A DNA stretch of 64,000 bases from a virus. The stretch lies in the IMG/VR virus record IMGVR_UViG_3300044991_001618, positions 1 through 64,000 of that record. One strand, written 5' to 3'. How positions within the stretch are numbered: position 1 is the first letter of the stretch; every line of letters starts with the position of its first letter. Of the stretch, positions 30,956-39,740 are shown piece by piece. Below the pieces are notes generated by a model, which ran no database searches, had not been told where the DNA came from, and saw nothing but the letters and a program-made list of their open reading frames with translations. The position numbers and the translations under genes are program-made.

Positions 30956-32746
30956 ATGGGAGCATTATTAGAATCAGGTCTTGTTGGTAATATTGGGTTG
31001 AAACACCTAAAAGTTATCAAAGAAGATACAATTAACAAATGGAATAAATTAGGATTCCTTGAAGGCTTAAAAGGTCATTTAAAAGAGAATGTTGCACAGT
31101 TATATGAAAACCAAGCATCATATCTTATTAACGAAGCGGCTAGTACATCTGATACTGGTGCGTTTGAAACAGTTGTTTTCCCAATCGTTAGGAGAGTATT
31201 CTCTAAATTATTGGCTAATGATATTGTATCTGTACAGGCAATGAATTTACCAATTGGTAAACTGTTCTTCTTTGTACCTCAAATCCAAGAAGCAAATTCT
31301 GGTGCACACTATTCACCATATGGTGCTCCAGGTGCAGCAGATACTCAAACACCAACTACTGGTTATGGTAGTGGAAAAAATTTATATGATAGATTTTATG
31401 AAGGTAATGAGCCAAGCTTAAACCCAGAAGGTCTTTATGATTATTCAAAAGGACAATATAGTGCAGTTACTGCAACAGGTACTACAGTTGTTTGGAGTGA
31501 TGGTTCATTAGTTACTTCAGGTTATTCAGCAGGTAATTATAGAAGAGTTATACTAGCTTTGACAGGTTTTGGATCTGATGGTGAAGGTAAATTAATTGGA
31601 CCTGATGGTCATCCAATGGATAATGAAAGTTTCTTGGCTGGTTTGACTGTTTATGCAAGTACATCAGCAGGTGGTGCATTCTCTGGTGTTACAACAGCAT
31701 CTGGACTTGGCAATCCATTATTGTTTAGAGTTGTTACACAGAAATATGCAAAAGGGCTTGTTCAATATGGTTCTGAGAATACAATAACTTTCCCTAGTAG
31801 TAGAACAGGAGGTGGATCATACAATGATTTATCAACACCTGCTGGTGTTGTTTATCTTGAAGTTGATTTACAAAGACCTGCAACAGTTGGTGCAGATTCA
31901 TTAGATGGTTACACAGGTTTCACAACATCAATTTCAGGTACAGCCGCAACTGACTTTACAGCAACTTATAGAATTTACAAGAGTTTAGAATTTGAAGATA
32001 AAATTGGTGAGGTTTCTTTTGATTTACAATCAGTTACTGTTTCAGTTACAGAAAGAAAGTTAAGAGCACAATGGTCACCAGAAATGGCACAAGACGTTGC
32101 TGCATTCCATAACATTGATGCTGAAGCAGAATTAACTGCTTTATTATCAGAGCAAATTGCAGCTGAGATTGATAGAGAAATTTTAAGAGACCTTAGAAAA
32201 GGTGCTGCTTGGAATTTACGTTGGGATTACAATGGTTGGAAGAGATTGGGTACAAACGCTATCCCTTACACACAGAAAGACTGGAATCAAACATTAATCA
32301 CAACTATTAACCAAGTATCAGCACAAATCCACAAATCAACATTGAGAGGTGGTGCAAACTGGATTGTTGTTTCTTCTGAAGTTAGTGCAATTTTTGATGA
32401 TTTGGAATACTTCCACGTATCAAATGCATCTCCTGACCAAGACCAATACAACATGGGTATTGAAAGAGTTGGTACATTAGCAGGTCGTTACCAAGTATAT
32501 CGTGACCCTTACTTCCCAGCAAACCAAGTGTTAATGGGACACAAAGGAACATCATTATTAGACACTGGTTATATCTATGCACCATATGTACCATTACAAT
32601 TAACACCAACAATGTATAATCCATTCAACTTTACACCAATTAAAGGTATAATGACAAGATATGCTAAAAAACTAGTTAACAACCGTTTCTACGGTAGAAT
32701 TACGGTTGATGGTGTTAGAACATTTGACTTACAAGAGTTAAGATAA
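30956..32746 (+). CDS. Major capsid protein (gp23-like)
   Basis: 596 residues, HK97-fold T4-type capsid protein (521 in T4). Typical strings: FPIVRRVFSKLLANDIVSVQAM, SPEMAQDVAAFHNIDAEAEL, LLSEQIAAEIDREI, and a C-terminal segment FAPIKGI-like (FNFTPIKGIMTRYAKKLVNNRFYG). The N-terminal 60 residues form the delta-type arm; LINE (57-60) followed by AASTSDTG is a plausible gp21-type cleavage site, giving a mature protein of about 536 residues. The 130-residue region around 130-330 is longer than in T4 and may be an added surface domain. Confidence 0.97.
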   Translation: MGALLESGLVGNIGLKHLKVIKEDTINKWNKLGFLEGLKGHLKENVAQLYENQASYLINEAASTSDTGAFETVVFPIVRRVFSKLLANDIVSVQAMNLPIGKLFFFVPQIQEANSGAHYSPYGAPGAADTQTPTTGYGSGKNLYDRFYEGNEPSLNPEGLYDYSKGQYSAVTATGTTVVWSDGSLVTSGYSAGNYRRVILALTGFGSDGEGKLIGPDGHPMDNESFLAGLTVYASTSAGGAFSGVTTASGLGNPLLFRVVTQKYAKGLVQYGSENTITFPSSRTGGGSYNDLSTPAGVVYLEVDLQRPATVGADSLDGYTGFTTSISGTAATDFTATYRIYKSLEFEDKIGEVSFDLQSVTVSVTERKLRAQWSPEMAQDVAAFHNIDAEAELTALLSEQIAAEIDREILRDLRKGAAWNLRWDYNGWKRLGTNAIPYTQKDWNQTLITTINQVSAQIHKSTLRGGANWIVVSSEVSAIFDDLEYFHVSNASPDQDQYNMGIERVGTLAGRYQVYRDPYFPANQVLMGHKGTSLLDTGYIYAPYVPLQLTPTMYNPFNFTPIKGIMTRYAKKLVNNRFYGRITVDGVRTFDLQELR

Positions 32747-32770
32747 TCAATTTTATATTGATATAATAGG

Positions 32771-32801
32771 AAGGGTTGCATTTTTTTGCAACCCTTTTTT
32801 T
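32771..32801 (+). terminator. Rho-independent terminator
   Basis: AAGGGTTGCA (32771-32780) pairs with TGCAACCCTT (32787-32796), followed by TTTTT. Ends the capsid transcript. Confidence 0.9.
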
Positions 32802-32808
32802 ATTTGCA

Positions 32809-32818
32809 TATATTTATT
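32809..32818 (+). promoter_or_regulatory. TATATTTATT promoter element
   Basis: 12 nt before the ATG at 32831. Again located directly after a terminator. Confidence 0.5.
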
Positions 32819-32830
32819 AATAAAAATTTT

Positions 32831-33184
32831 ATGGAAAATAAGCCATCATTTTTTAATGAAGATTTAAGAGTTTGGTTTGGTGATAAGAAAAAACCAAAAG
32901 GTAGCAATCAACCCAAAGGTCCTTGGGTTAATATATGTAGAAAAGATTCAAATGGTAAGCACCCCCCCTGTGGCAGAGAATCTGATGATAAGGGTGCATA
33001 TCCTAAATGTAAGGCGGCTGGTGTTGCTAGTAAGATGAGTGATGCTGAAAAGAAGTCAGCTTGTACAAAGAAAAGAGCGGCTGAAAAAAAGAATCCAAAA
33101 TCTGGAACGGGCAATAAACCAACAATGGTTACAAAGGAAAGTTTAATAAGAATTATTGAAGAGTTTTTAATTCATAATCATTAG
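32831..33184 (+). CDS. DUF5872-like Cys/Lys-rich protein
   Basis: 117 residues from ATG 32831 (an upstream in-frame start at 32786 would run through the terminator). GPWVNICRKDSNGKHPPCG and the following KGAYPKCKAAG form a small domain with three Cys that recurs in large phages and giant viruses (DUF5872-like), followed by a basic Lys/Ala stretch. Binding of nucleic acid is likely from charge. Its end overlaps the convergent gene by 32 nt. Confidence 0.7.
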   Translation: MENKPSFFNEDLRVWFGDKKKPKGSNQPKGPWVNICRKDSNGKHPPCGRESDDKGAYPKCKAAGVASKMSDAEKKSACTKKRAAEKKNPKSGTGNKPTMVTKESLIRIIEEFLIHNH

Positions 33185-34061
33185 CATTAACTTCATTTAC
33201 TAAATGAACATAATCTAAATTAATAAATGAACAATTTCCTTGTCCAGAAACCCTTTGTGATAATATAAATAAAATATTATCATTTTGGGTGAAAAAAAGA
33301 TACAAGTAACCATTTTGTGTAAGTAAATCAACTATAACATTATTATTTGGTATTTCATCAAAAGAAGCAAATTTATATTGTATTTTTTTACCACTTTTTA
33401 TAATAAAATTCCTCTTGGGTATTATATTAAATTCTTTCCAAGCATAACCTAATTCAGTCATCCTAAATATTGCAATAAATTCATCTTTTGTTATTTCAGT
33501 TATTTGTTTTTTTGTTGTAAATTCAGTTTCAATAATTGCTTTGGCTTCATTTTTTTTAGTATTGTTACTAGGGAATAAAAAATTATAAAGAATAGTAGCA
33601 TGGTTTTTTAGATAATAAAAAGTAGGGTATTTTATGTTTGAGTCGCTACCCTTCATAAAAGATTTAGGGGATAACCCTTCAATTTCAGGGAATTTAAATA
33701 TAGGAATAATGCTATCATAATTTTTTGCATCAAATACTTCATCCTCCCCATTAATTTGAATTAAATAATCACCCTTTAGTGTTGTTTGGGGTTTCATATT
33801 TTTAAATTTTCCCATTAATTGTATAAATAATTTTTTTATTGTTTTTCTTTCCTCACCATAAGAAGTTTTTGAATCAATATTTATAAATTTATTTTTATCA
33901 ATAGTTTTTTTGGTTAAATCAGAAAACAAATCTGTTTTTTTGAATAGTTCAAAAATATAGTTTTCAAAGTCTGTACCTTTTTCTGAAGCTGATGTTTTTT
34001 TTAGTTTATTTGAAATTTCATCTGCTTGATTAGGAGTTATAAGAATTTTTATTTTGCTCAT
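33153..34061 (-). CDS. PD-(D/E)XK-like nuclease candidate
   Basis: 302 residues from ATG 34061 (upstream in-frame start 34091 rejected because the A-rich leader lies before 34061). Core residues of a PD-(D/E)XK site are present in order: Glu33 in TDFENYIFELF, Asp98 in KGDYLIQI, and Asp111-x-Lys113 in VFDAKNYD, with 13 residues between the two Asp, as expected. The rest is beta/alpha with no further motif. It would be a DNA-cleaving enzyme of unknown target. Followed upstream by another unknown gene; its 3' end overlaps the plus-strand gene. Confidence 0.5.
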   Translation of the reverse strand: MSKIKILITPNQADEISNKLKKTSASEKGTDFENYIFELFKKTDLFSDLTKKTIDKNKFINIDSKTSYGEERKTIKKLFIQLMGKFKNMKPQTTLKGDYLIQINGEDEVFDAKNYDSIIPIFKFPEIEGLSPKSFMKGSDSNIKYPTFYYLKNHATILYNFLFPSNNTKKNEAKAIIETEFTTKKQITEITKDEFIAIFRMTELGYAWKEFNIIPKRNFIIKSGKKIQYKFASFDEIPNNNVIVDLLTQNGYLYLFFTQNDNILFILSQRVSGQGNCSFINLDYVHLVNEVNANDYELKTLQ

Positions 34062-34103
34062 AATGTTTTTAAATTTATATGATATTATCATATCTTTGTT
34101 AAC

Positions 34104-34490
34104 CTAAAAGGCTTCAACCTTAATTAAAAAGTTTTCTTTTAGATAATTTGACAACTCATAAAAGGTATCAAATTTTGATTGCATCTTATCATCAAACCTG
34201 CTGATAATATCAATATGTGTTTGATGGTGATTAATAAAAAACTTGAAAAGTTCATATTCATAAATCATATGAATTTCTCTATCATATATAATGATAAAGA
34301 TATTCTCATCTTCAAGATAAATTAATCTTTCTGGCGATTTTGATGAATAAGCAAGTTTGGCATCTGGATTGTCCAGCATTTTAAAGATAATATTTTTACA
34401 CCTAACTTCATCCTCTGTTGGGTCAGTTAATGCCAAGATGTTTTCTTTAAATGAATTAACTAGGGGGGTCAACCAAGATTTAATGTTCAT
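34104..34490 (-). CDS. Hypothetical protein
   Basis: 128 residues, acidic with helical ends and a central hydrophobic strand set (EDENIFIIIYDREIHMIYEYELFKFFI). No recognised motif. Lies between the nuclease-like gene and LRR array 3 and is transcribed in the same direction. Confidence 0.55.
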   Translation of the reverse strand: MNIKSWLTPLVNSFKENILALTDPTEDEVRCKNIIFKMLDNPDAKLAYSSKSPERLIYLEDENIFIIIYDREIHMIYEYELFKFFINHHQTHIDIISRFDDKMQSKFDTFYELSNYLKENFLIKVEAF

Positions 34491-34523
34491 AGTTTTTTTA
34501 TTACAAATATACTACAAGTTGAA

Positions 34524-35090
34524 TTAAATAGCAAATTCTGTTTCATCCCAATCAGGATCCTCATTTAATATAATACCTTTAATATATCCAGGTTTAACCA
34601 TTTTTTTTAATTGATTTTCAGTGTATTTGGTTAATTTTGTGTAAGTTATGTTTATTCCATCATCAACTTTCAATCCTTTTGGTAATGATTGTAATTTGTA
34701 ACAATGATTTAAATATAATGTACCATTAACTTTTAATCCTTCTGGTAATGATTCAAGTTTTTCACAGCCATATAAATCCAAATCACCCCCAACTTTCAAT
34801 AGTTCTGGTAATGATTTTATATTTGAATGTTCTAAAGATAACTCGCCCCCAACTTCCAAGTCTTCTGGTAATGAAGTTATTTTTGAATAATCTAAATTCA
34901 AATTGCCACTAACTTTCAATCCTTCTGGTAATGAAGTTATTTTAAAATTTGATAAATCCAAATCATCATTAACAATTAAATCTTCTTTTGTTAATGGTGA
35001 ACCATTTGTTATTTTCCATAAAAATGGAATTTTTGTACCATCTAACTTTTCAATAAAATTAAATATATTCTTTAGTGTTTCTTTTTCCAT
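34524..35090 (-). CDS. LRR-like repeat protein, array 3 gene 4
   Basis: 188 residues, five repeats with classical LRR character (DLYGCEKLESLPEGLKVNG, TLYLNHCYKLQSLPKGLKV). N-cap FNFIEKLDGTKIPFLWKITNGSPLTKEDL is the most divergent of the family. C-cap NQLKKMVKPGYIKGIIL and an acidic tail EDPDWDETEFAI. Last gene of array 3 in transcription order; its start overlaps the upstream stop by 1 nt. Confidence 0.85.
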   Translation of the reverse strand: MEKETLKNIFNFIEKLDGTKIPFLWKITNGSPLTKEDLIVNDDLDLSNFKITSLPEGLKVSGNLNLDYSKITSLPEDLEVGGELSLEHSNIKSLPELLKVGGDLDLYGCEKLESLPEGLKVNGTLYLNHCYKLQSLPKGLKVDDGINITYTKLTKYTENQLKKMVKPGYIKGIILNEDPDWDETEFAI

Positions 35091-35494
35091 TATCTAATTA
35101 TATTATTTATATATCCAGGATTAACCATTTGCCTTAATTCCTCAGTTGAATATTTTGTTAATGGTGTATTTTTAATAAACAAACGACCCCAAACTTTCAA
35201 CCCTTTTGGTAATGATGTTATATTTGAATGTCCCAAATCCAAATCCTCCCCAACTTTTAATCCTTCTGGTAATGATTGTATATTTTTACAACCATATAAA
35301 CTTAAAATATCCTCAACGTTCAATCCATCTGGTAATGATTCAATATCTGTTTCTGTTAAATCCAAATCCCCTTCAACAAATAACTCTTCATCTGTTAATG
35401 GTTCATTATTCATTAATTTCCACATAAATGGTTTATCCTTATTTTCTTCTTCTTCAAGGAATGTAAATATCTTTTTTAGTGTTTCTTTTTCCAT
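35090..35494 (-). CDS. LRR-like repeat protein, array 3 gene 3
   Basis: 134 residues, three repeats. N-cap IFTFLEEEENKDKPFMWKLMNNEPLTDEEL; repeats SLPDGLNVED, SLPEGLKVGE, SLPKGLKVWG; C-cap EELRQMVNPGYINNIIR. TAATG overlaps on both sides. Confidence 0.85.
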   Translation of the reverse strand: MEKETLKKIFTFLEEEENKDKPFMWKLMNNEPLTDEELFVEGDLDLTETDIESLPDGLNVEDILSLYGCKNIQSLPEGLKVGEDLDLGHSNITSLPKGLKVWGRLFIKNTPLTKYSTEELRQMVNPGYINNIIR

Positions 35495-36141
35495 TATCTT
35501 TCTATATTTCCAAGTATAAATCCTGGTTTAACCATTTTTCTTAATTCATTATCTGAAAATTTTGCTAACCCAGAGTCGTGAATGGCCAAATTACCATAAA
35601 CCTCCAACCCTTTTGGTAATGAAGTTAAATTTTTGCAACGCATTAAATCTAACAATCTATTAACTTTTAATCCTTTTGGTAAAAATCCTATCTCTGAATC
35701 CTCCAAAGATAATATACCAACTTCCATTCCTTCTGGTAATGATTCCAAATATGGGGTGGTATTTAAATTTAATTCACCTTCAATTTTTAATCCTTTTGGT
35801 AATGATTGTATTTGTGTATATGATAAATCCAAATCTAATTTAACTTTTAATCCTTTTGGTAATTTTCTTATTTCTGTATAATTTAAAACTAAATGCCCTC
35901 CAACTTCCAATCCTTCTGGTAATGATTTAATATCTGAATTTTGTAAAAACAAATCACCTTCAACTTTCAATCCTTCTGGCAATTCTTCTATCTCTAAATC
36001 TGATAAATTCAAATCACCTTTAACATGTAAATCATCTTCTGTGAATGGAAAACCATTTGACCATTTCCACCTAAGTGGCGTATTCCTATTATCCTTCTTT
36101 TCAAGGAAATTAAATATCTTCTTTAATGTTTCTTTTTCCAT
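35494..36141 (-). CDS. LRR-like repeat protein, array 3 gene 2
   Basis: 215 residues, seven repeats, two lacking the final Gly-Gly (KVKLDLDLSYTQ, EVGILSLEDSE). N-cap FNFLEKKDNRNTPLRWKWSNGFPFTEDDL, C-cap NELRKMVKPGFILGNIER. Coupled to neighbours by TAATG overlaps. Confidence 0.85.
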   Translation of the reverse strand: MEKETLKKIFNFLEKKDNRNTPLRWKWSNGFPFTEDDLHVKGDLNLSDLEIEELPEGLKVEGDLFLQNSDIKSLPEGLEVGGHLVLNYTEIRKLPKGLKVKLDLDLSYTQIQSLPKGLKIEGELNLNTTPYLESLPEGMEVGILSLEDSEIGFLPKGLKVNRLLDLMRCKNLTSLPKGLEVYGNLAIHDSGLAKFSDNELRKMVKPGFILGNIER

Positions 36142-36605
36142 TATCTATATATATATCTATTTAAAAAACTAGGCTCAACCATTTTTATTAATTCATCATC
36201 TGAAAATTTTGCTAATGGTGTTCCACCAATAAACAAATTTTGCCCAACTTTCAATCCTTTTGGTAATGATGCTATTTCAGAGTAGGATAAATCCAAATCA
36301 ACCCCAACTTCTAATCCTTCTGGCATAGAAGTTATTCTTGTGTTTGATAAATCTAAATGTCTCCCAACTTTCAATCCTTTTGGTAATGATTTAATATCAG
36401 AAAATTGTAAATACAAGTCACCTTCAACATATAAATTATCTGGCAATGTTTCTATCCCTGAATCTGAAAAATCCAAATCACCTTTAATATGCAAATCATC
36501 TTCTGTTAATGGTTCACCACTTGACCATTTCCATAATAATGGTGCTCTTATTTCATCATTCTTTTCAAGAAATTTAAATATCTTCTTTAATGTTTCTTTT
36601 TCCAT
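36141..36605 (-). CDS. LRR-like repeat protein, array 3 gene 1
   Basis: 154 residues, four repeats. First LRR-like gene of array 3 in transcription order; it begins 3 nt after the stop of the LWSQCLSWARSRY protein. N-cap FKFLEKNDEIRAPLLWKWSSGEPLTEDDL, C-cap DELIKMVEPSFLNRYIYR. Confidence 0.85.
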   Translation of the reverse strand: MEKETLKKIFKFLEKNDEIRAPLLWKWSSGEPLTEDDLHIKGDLDFSDSGIETLPDNLYVEGDLYLQFSDIKSLPKGLKVGRHLDLSNTRITSMPEGLEVGVDLDLSYSEIASLPKGLKVGQNLFIGGTPLAKFSDDELIKMVEPSFLNRYIYR

Positions 36606-36608
36606 TAT

Positions 36609-37031
36609 CTATCCTTTCTTCCACTTTCCACCCAATTTCTTATACCTTTTTGCCGCAGCACCATTACAATATGCGCTTGGGCATACTTTATACCTAGACC
36701 TTGCCCAACTCAAACATTGACTCCATAACTTGGGATTTGTTGGTTTATTCTTTTTTTCCTTTGCTTCTGTTATGTTCTGGCTATCCCTATTTTCAAATTC
36801 ATTCATCATAAAATCAAAAACTTGATCCAAGTTTTCTTTTGCAACTGTCACATGGTCATCAGCCCAATCATGGCCATTGGTCAACAATTCATTAATTTCA
36901 TCAGGTTGAAATTCAAGCAATAATTCACATTGTCTTTTAATTTGTTTTAAGTTTCCAAAAAACATATAATTTTCTGTTGCTTGCTCATTTATTGCATTCT
37001 TAACAATTTTTTTAATTACTGGATGTATCAT
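36609..37031 (-). CDS. Virion-associated protein with YKVCPSAYCNG motif
   Basis: 140 residues. The C-terminal block LWSQCLSWARSRYKVCP followed by SAYCNGAAAKRYKKLGGKWKK is a small domain common at the C-termini of proteins in large environmental phages. The N-terminal half contains a helix starting IKKIVKNAINEQ. Leads array 3. A TATTTATA element lies 15 nt upstream (37046-37053). Confidence 0.65.
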   Translation of the reverse strand: MIHPVIKKIVKNAINEQATENYMFFGNLKQIKRQCELLLEFQPDEINELLTNGHDWADDHVTVAKENLDQVFDFMMNEFENRDSQNITEAKEKKNKPTNPKLWSQCLSWARSRYKVCPSAYCNGAAAKRYKKLGGKWKKG

Positions 37032-37045
37032 ATCTTATTTTTTAT

Positions 37046-37053
37046 TATAAATA
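37046..37053 (-). promoter_or_regulatory. TATTTATA promoter of array 3 operon
   Basis: Minus-strand GATATTTATAATAAAAAA, 15 nt before the ATG at 37031. It follows the end of array 4 (37171), separating the two arrays into different transcripts. Confidence 0.5.
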
Positions 37054-37170
37054 TCATTATTCTTTATTTTGATTATGGCTCTCATATTTTGATTTTAAGG
37101 GACTTTTTGTTTTAGCCTATTACTATGTCATCTTTATTAAAATCTGCTGTTGTGGTTAAATTGTATGTGG

Positions 37171-37710
37171 TTATATCCTAATTATTCTACCTATACGCCC
37201 AGGTTTAACCATTTCTCTTAATTCAGCATCTGAAAATTTGTCTAAACTATCTCCAACACTCACGGCTAAATATCCATTAACTTCCAATCCTTTTGGTAAT
37301 CTTTTTATTGGTGTATCCATTATTGATAACCAAAGGTCAATTACTAGCCCTTCTGGTAATGAAGTTATTTTTGTATTATGCAAATACAAAGAAGCACCAA
37401 TTTTAATATCATTTGGTATGTTTTTTATAATTGAATGCGATAACTCCAGAGAACCATCAACTTTTAACCCTTTTGGTAATTCTTCTATTTTTGAAAATCT
37501 AGTAATCATTCTACCTTTAACTTCCAAATTATCTGGTAATGATTTTAAAGTTGAATCTGTTAAATCTAAATCACCATTAACAATTAAATCTTCTTTTGTT
37601 AGGGGATCACCAAGTTTTAATTTCCAAATAAAGGTATCTCTATCTTTATGTTTTTTGTTTTCTTTCTTTTCAAGGAAATCAAATATATTTTTTATTGCTT
37701 CTTTTTCCAT
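37171..37710 (-). CDS. LRR-like repeat protein, array 4 gene 9
   Basis: 179 residues, five repeats, two with Ile-Pro in place of Leu-Pro (NIPNDIKIGASLYL). The N-cap MEKEAIKNIFDFLEKKENKK, with extra KHKDRD, is the same as in the next gene. C-cap AELREMVKPGRIGRIIRI. Last gene of array 4. Confidence 0.85.
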   Translation of the reverse strand: MEKEAIKNIFDFLEKKENKKHKDRDTFIWKLKLGDPLTKEDLIVNGDLDLTDSTLKSLPDNLEVKGRMITRFSKIEELPKGLKVDGSLELSHSIIKNIPNDIKIGASLYLHNTKITSLPEGLVIDLWLSIMDTPIKRLPKGLEVNGYLAVSVGDSLDKFSDAELREMVKPGRIGRIIRI

Positions 37711-38318
37711 TATCTAATTATTTGCTCCTTTATAAATCCAGGTTTAACCATATTTCTTAATTCTTCATCAGAAAATTTTACTAATGGTGATCCACTTATA
37801 ATTAAAATCCCCCTAACTTTCAACCCTTTTGGTAATGATGTTAAACTTGTGCAATTTTCTAAATACAAATCACGGCCAACTTCCAATCCTTCTGGCAAGG
37901 ATGTTAAACTTGTGCAATTTTCTAAATCTAAATTATGCGCAACTTTCAATCCTTTTGGTAAAGATATTAAATTTGTGGAATTTTCTAAATATAAAGACGC
38001 TCCAAGTTCTAATCCTCTTGGCAGTGAAATTAAATCTTCACAACCTTCTAAATCTAAACGACCCCCAACTTTTAAGTTATCAGGTAATGATTTAATAGAT
38101 GAATAATTTAAAATCAAATAACCACCAACTTTCAACCCATCTGGTAATGAGGTTATTTTTGAATATGATAAATCCAAATTACCTTTTACATTTAACTCTT
38201 CTTCTGTTATTGGTTCATCAAATTTTAATTTCCAAATAATGCTATCCCTATCTTTATGTTTTTTATTTTCTTTCTTTTCAAGGAAATCAAATATATTTTT
38301 TATTGCTTCTTTTTCCAT
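37710..38318 (-). CDS. LRR-like repeat protein, array 4 gene 8
   Basis: 202 residues, six repeats. Its repeats contain the strict LRR segment LENCTSLTSLP (twice) and LENSTNLISLP. N-cap nearly identical to the gene at 37171. C-cap EELRNMVKPGFIKEQIIR. TAATG overlaps at both ends. Confidence 0.85.
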   Translation of the reverse strand: MEKEAIKNIFDFLEKKENKKHKDRDSIIWKLKFDEPITEEELNVKGNLDLSYSKITSLPDGLKVGGYLILNYSSIKSLPDNLKVGGRLDLEGCEDLISLPRGLELGASLYLENSTNLISLPKGLKVAHNLDLENCTSLTSLPEGLEVGRDLYLENCTSLTSLPKGLKVRGILIISGSPLVKFSDEELRNMVKPGFIKEQIIR

Positions 38319-38797
38319 TATCTAATTATTTTACCATTTATAAACCCATCTGGTTCAACCATTTCTCTTATTTTTTCATCTGAAAGTTTTGCTAATGGAG
38401 TTTTTACAATATGTAAATTACGTTCAACTTTTAAACCTTTTGATAATGTTTCTATATCTGAATATGTTAAATCTAAATCGCGACCAACATATAAATCACC
38501 TGGCAAGGATTTGAAACTTGTCCATTCAAAATTCAAATCACCCTCAACAAATAATTTTTCTGGGAATGTTTTTAAACTTGAGAACCGAAAATCAGCATTT
38601 CCTATAACTTTTAACCCTTTTGGTAAATGTTGTATATTTATGCCAGATATATCCAAATCGCCTCTAACAATTAAATCTTCTTTTGTTAATGGTTCATTAA
38701 ACATAAATTTCCACCTTAAAGTTCCTTTGTTTTTATGTTTTTTATTGTCTTCTTTTTCAAGAAAATCAAGTATATTTTTTAGTGTTTCTTTTTCCAT
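38318..38797 (-). CDS. LRR-like repeat protein, array 4 gene 7
   Basis: 159 residues, four repeats of weaker consensus (TFPEKLFVEG, SLPGDLYVGR, TLSKGLKVER). N-cap LDFLEKEDNKKHKNKGTLRWKFM; C-cap EKIREMVEPDGFINGKIIR. The divergence suggests an older copy. Confidence 0.82.
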   Translation of the reverse strand: MEKETLKNILDFLEKEDNKKHKNKGTLRWKFMFNEPLTKEDLIVRGDLDISGINIQHLPKGLKVIGNADFRFSSLKTFPEKLFVEGDLNFEWTSFKSLPGDLYVGRDLDLTYSDIETLSKGLKVERNLHIVKTPLAKLSDEKIREMVEPDGFINGKIIR

Positions 38798-39267
38798 TAT
38801 CTAATTATATTTCCTTTAAATGAACCATTATTTAAATTTTTATTTCTTCTTATTTCAGCATCTGTATATTTTTTGGCAAGGAAGGATTCTCCTATATATA
38901 AATTACCACCAACATATAAATTTTTTGGGATTTCTTCTATATCTGAATGTCTAAAATACAAATCACCCCCAACATATAAATTGTCTGGTAATGATTCTAT
39001 ATTTGTATGGGATAAGTTAAAACTATCCTTAACATATAACCCTTCTGGTAATGAGTTTATTTCTGATCCCAACAACCACAATTTACCTTCAACTCTCATC
39101 CCATTAGGTAATGAGGTTATAGTTGTAAATTCCAAATTTAAATTGCCTTTTATATTTAAATCCTCTTTTGTTAGTTCATTATTTACCCATTTCCATAAAA
39201 ATGGTGTTTTGATATCATCATTTTCTTCAAGGAAATCAAATATTCTTTTTAATGTTTCTTTTTCCAT
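38797..39267 (-). CDS. LRR-like repeat protein, array 4 gene 6
   Basis: 156 residues, four repeats. The last two repeats (SLPDNLYVGG, EIPKNLYVGG) and the unusual C-cap (KKYTDAEIRRNKNLNNGSF) are the same as in the gene at 39267 except for a few positions; a recent duplication. Confidence 0.85.
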   Translation of the reverse strand: MEKETLKRIFDFLEENDDIKTPFLWKWVNNELTKEDLNIKGNLNLEFTTITSLPNGMRVEGKLWLLGSEINSLPEGLYVKDSFNLSHTNIESLPDNLYVGGDLYFRHSDIEEIPKNLYVGGNLYIGESFLAKKYTDAEIRRNKNLNNGSFKGNIIR

Positions 39268-39740
39268 TATCTAATTATATTTCCTTTAAATGAACCATTA
39301 TTTAAATTTTTATTTCTTCTTATTTCACCATCTGTATATTTTTTGGCGAGGGGGGTCTCTTCTATATCTAATTCACCACCAACGTATAAATTTTTTGGTA
39401 TTTCTCCTATATTTGAATATTTAAACCATAAATCACCCCCAACATATAAATTGTCTGGTAATGATTCAATATATGTATGTGATACATCCAAACTACCCTT
39501 AACATATAGCCCTTCTGGTAATGTTTTTATTGCTGATGCAAATAATGACAAATCACCTTGAACTCTCAATCCCTCTGGTAATGAGGTTATTGCTGAATGA
39601 TTTAAAATTAAATCCCCATCAAAATTTAATTCATCTTCTGTAAATGGGTGATTAATTTTTACTTTATAAGCAAAAGGTTTTGGTCTATTTTCCTCTTTCT
39701 CAAGGAATTCAATTATTTTTTTTAATGTTTCTATTTCCAT
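39267..39740 (-). CDS. LRR-like repeat protein, array 4 gene 5
   Basis: 157 residues, four repeats; sister of the gene at 38797. N-cap MEIETLKKIIEFLEKEENRP differs at residues 2-4. The C-cap ends ...NLNNGSFKGNIIR in both. Confidence 0.85.
   Translation of the reverse strand: MEIETLKKIIEFLEKEENRPKPFAYKVKINHPFTEDELNFDGDLILNHSAITSLPEGLRVQGDLSLFASAIKTLPEGLYVKGSLDVSHTYIESLPDNLYVGGDLWFKYSNIGEIPKNLYVGGELDIEETPLAKKYTDGEIRRNKNLNNGSFKGNIIR

Larger units (their letters stand above)
34524..36605 (-). repeat. LRR-like gene array 3 (4 genes)
   Basis: Minus-strand array downstream of a virion-type gene; about 19 repeat units. Confidence 0.85.
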
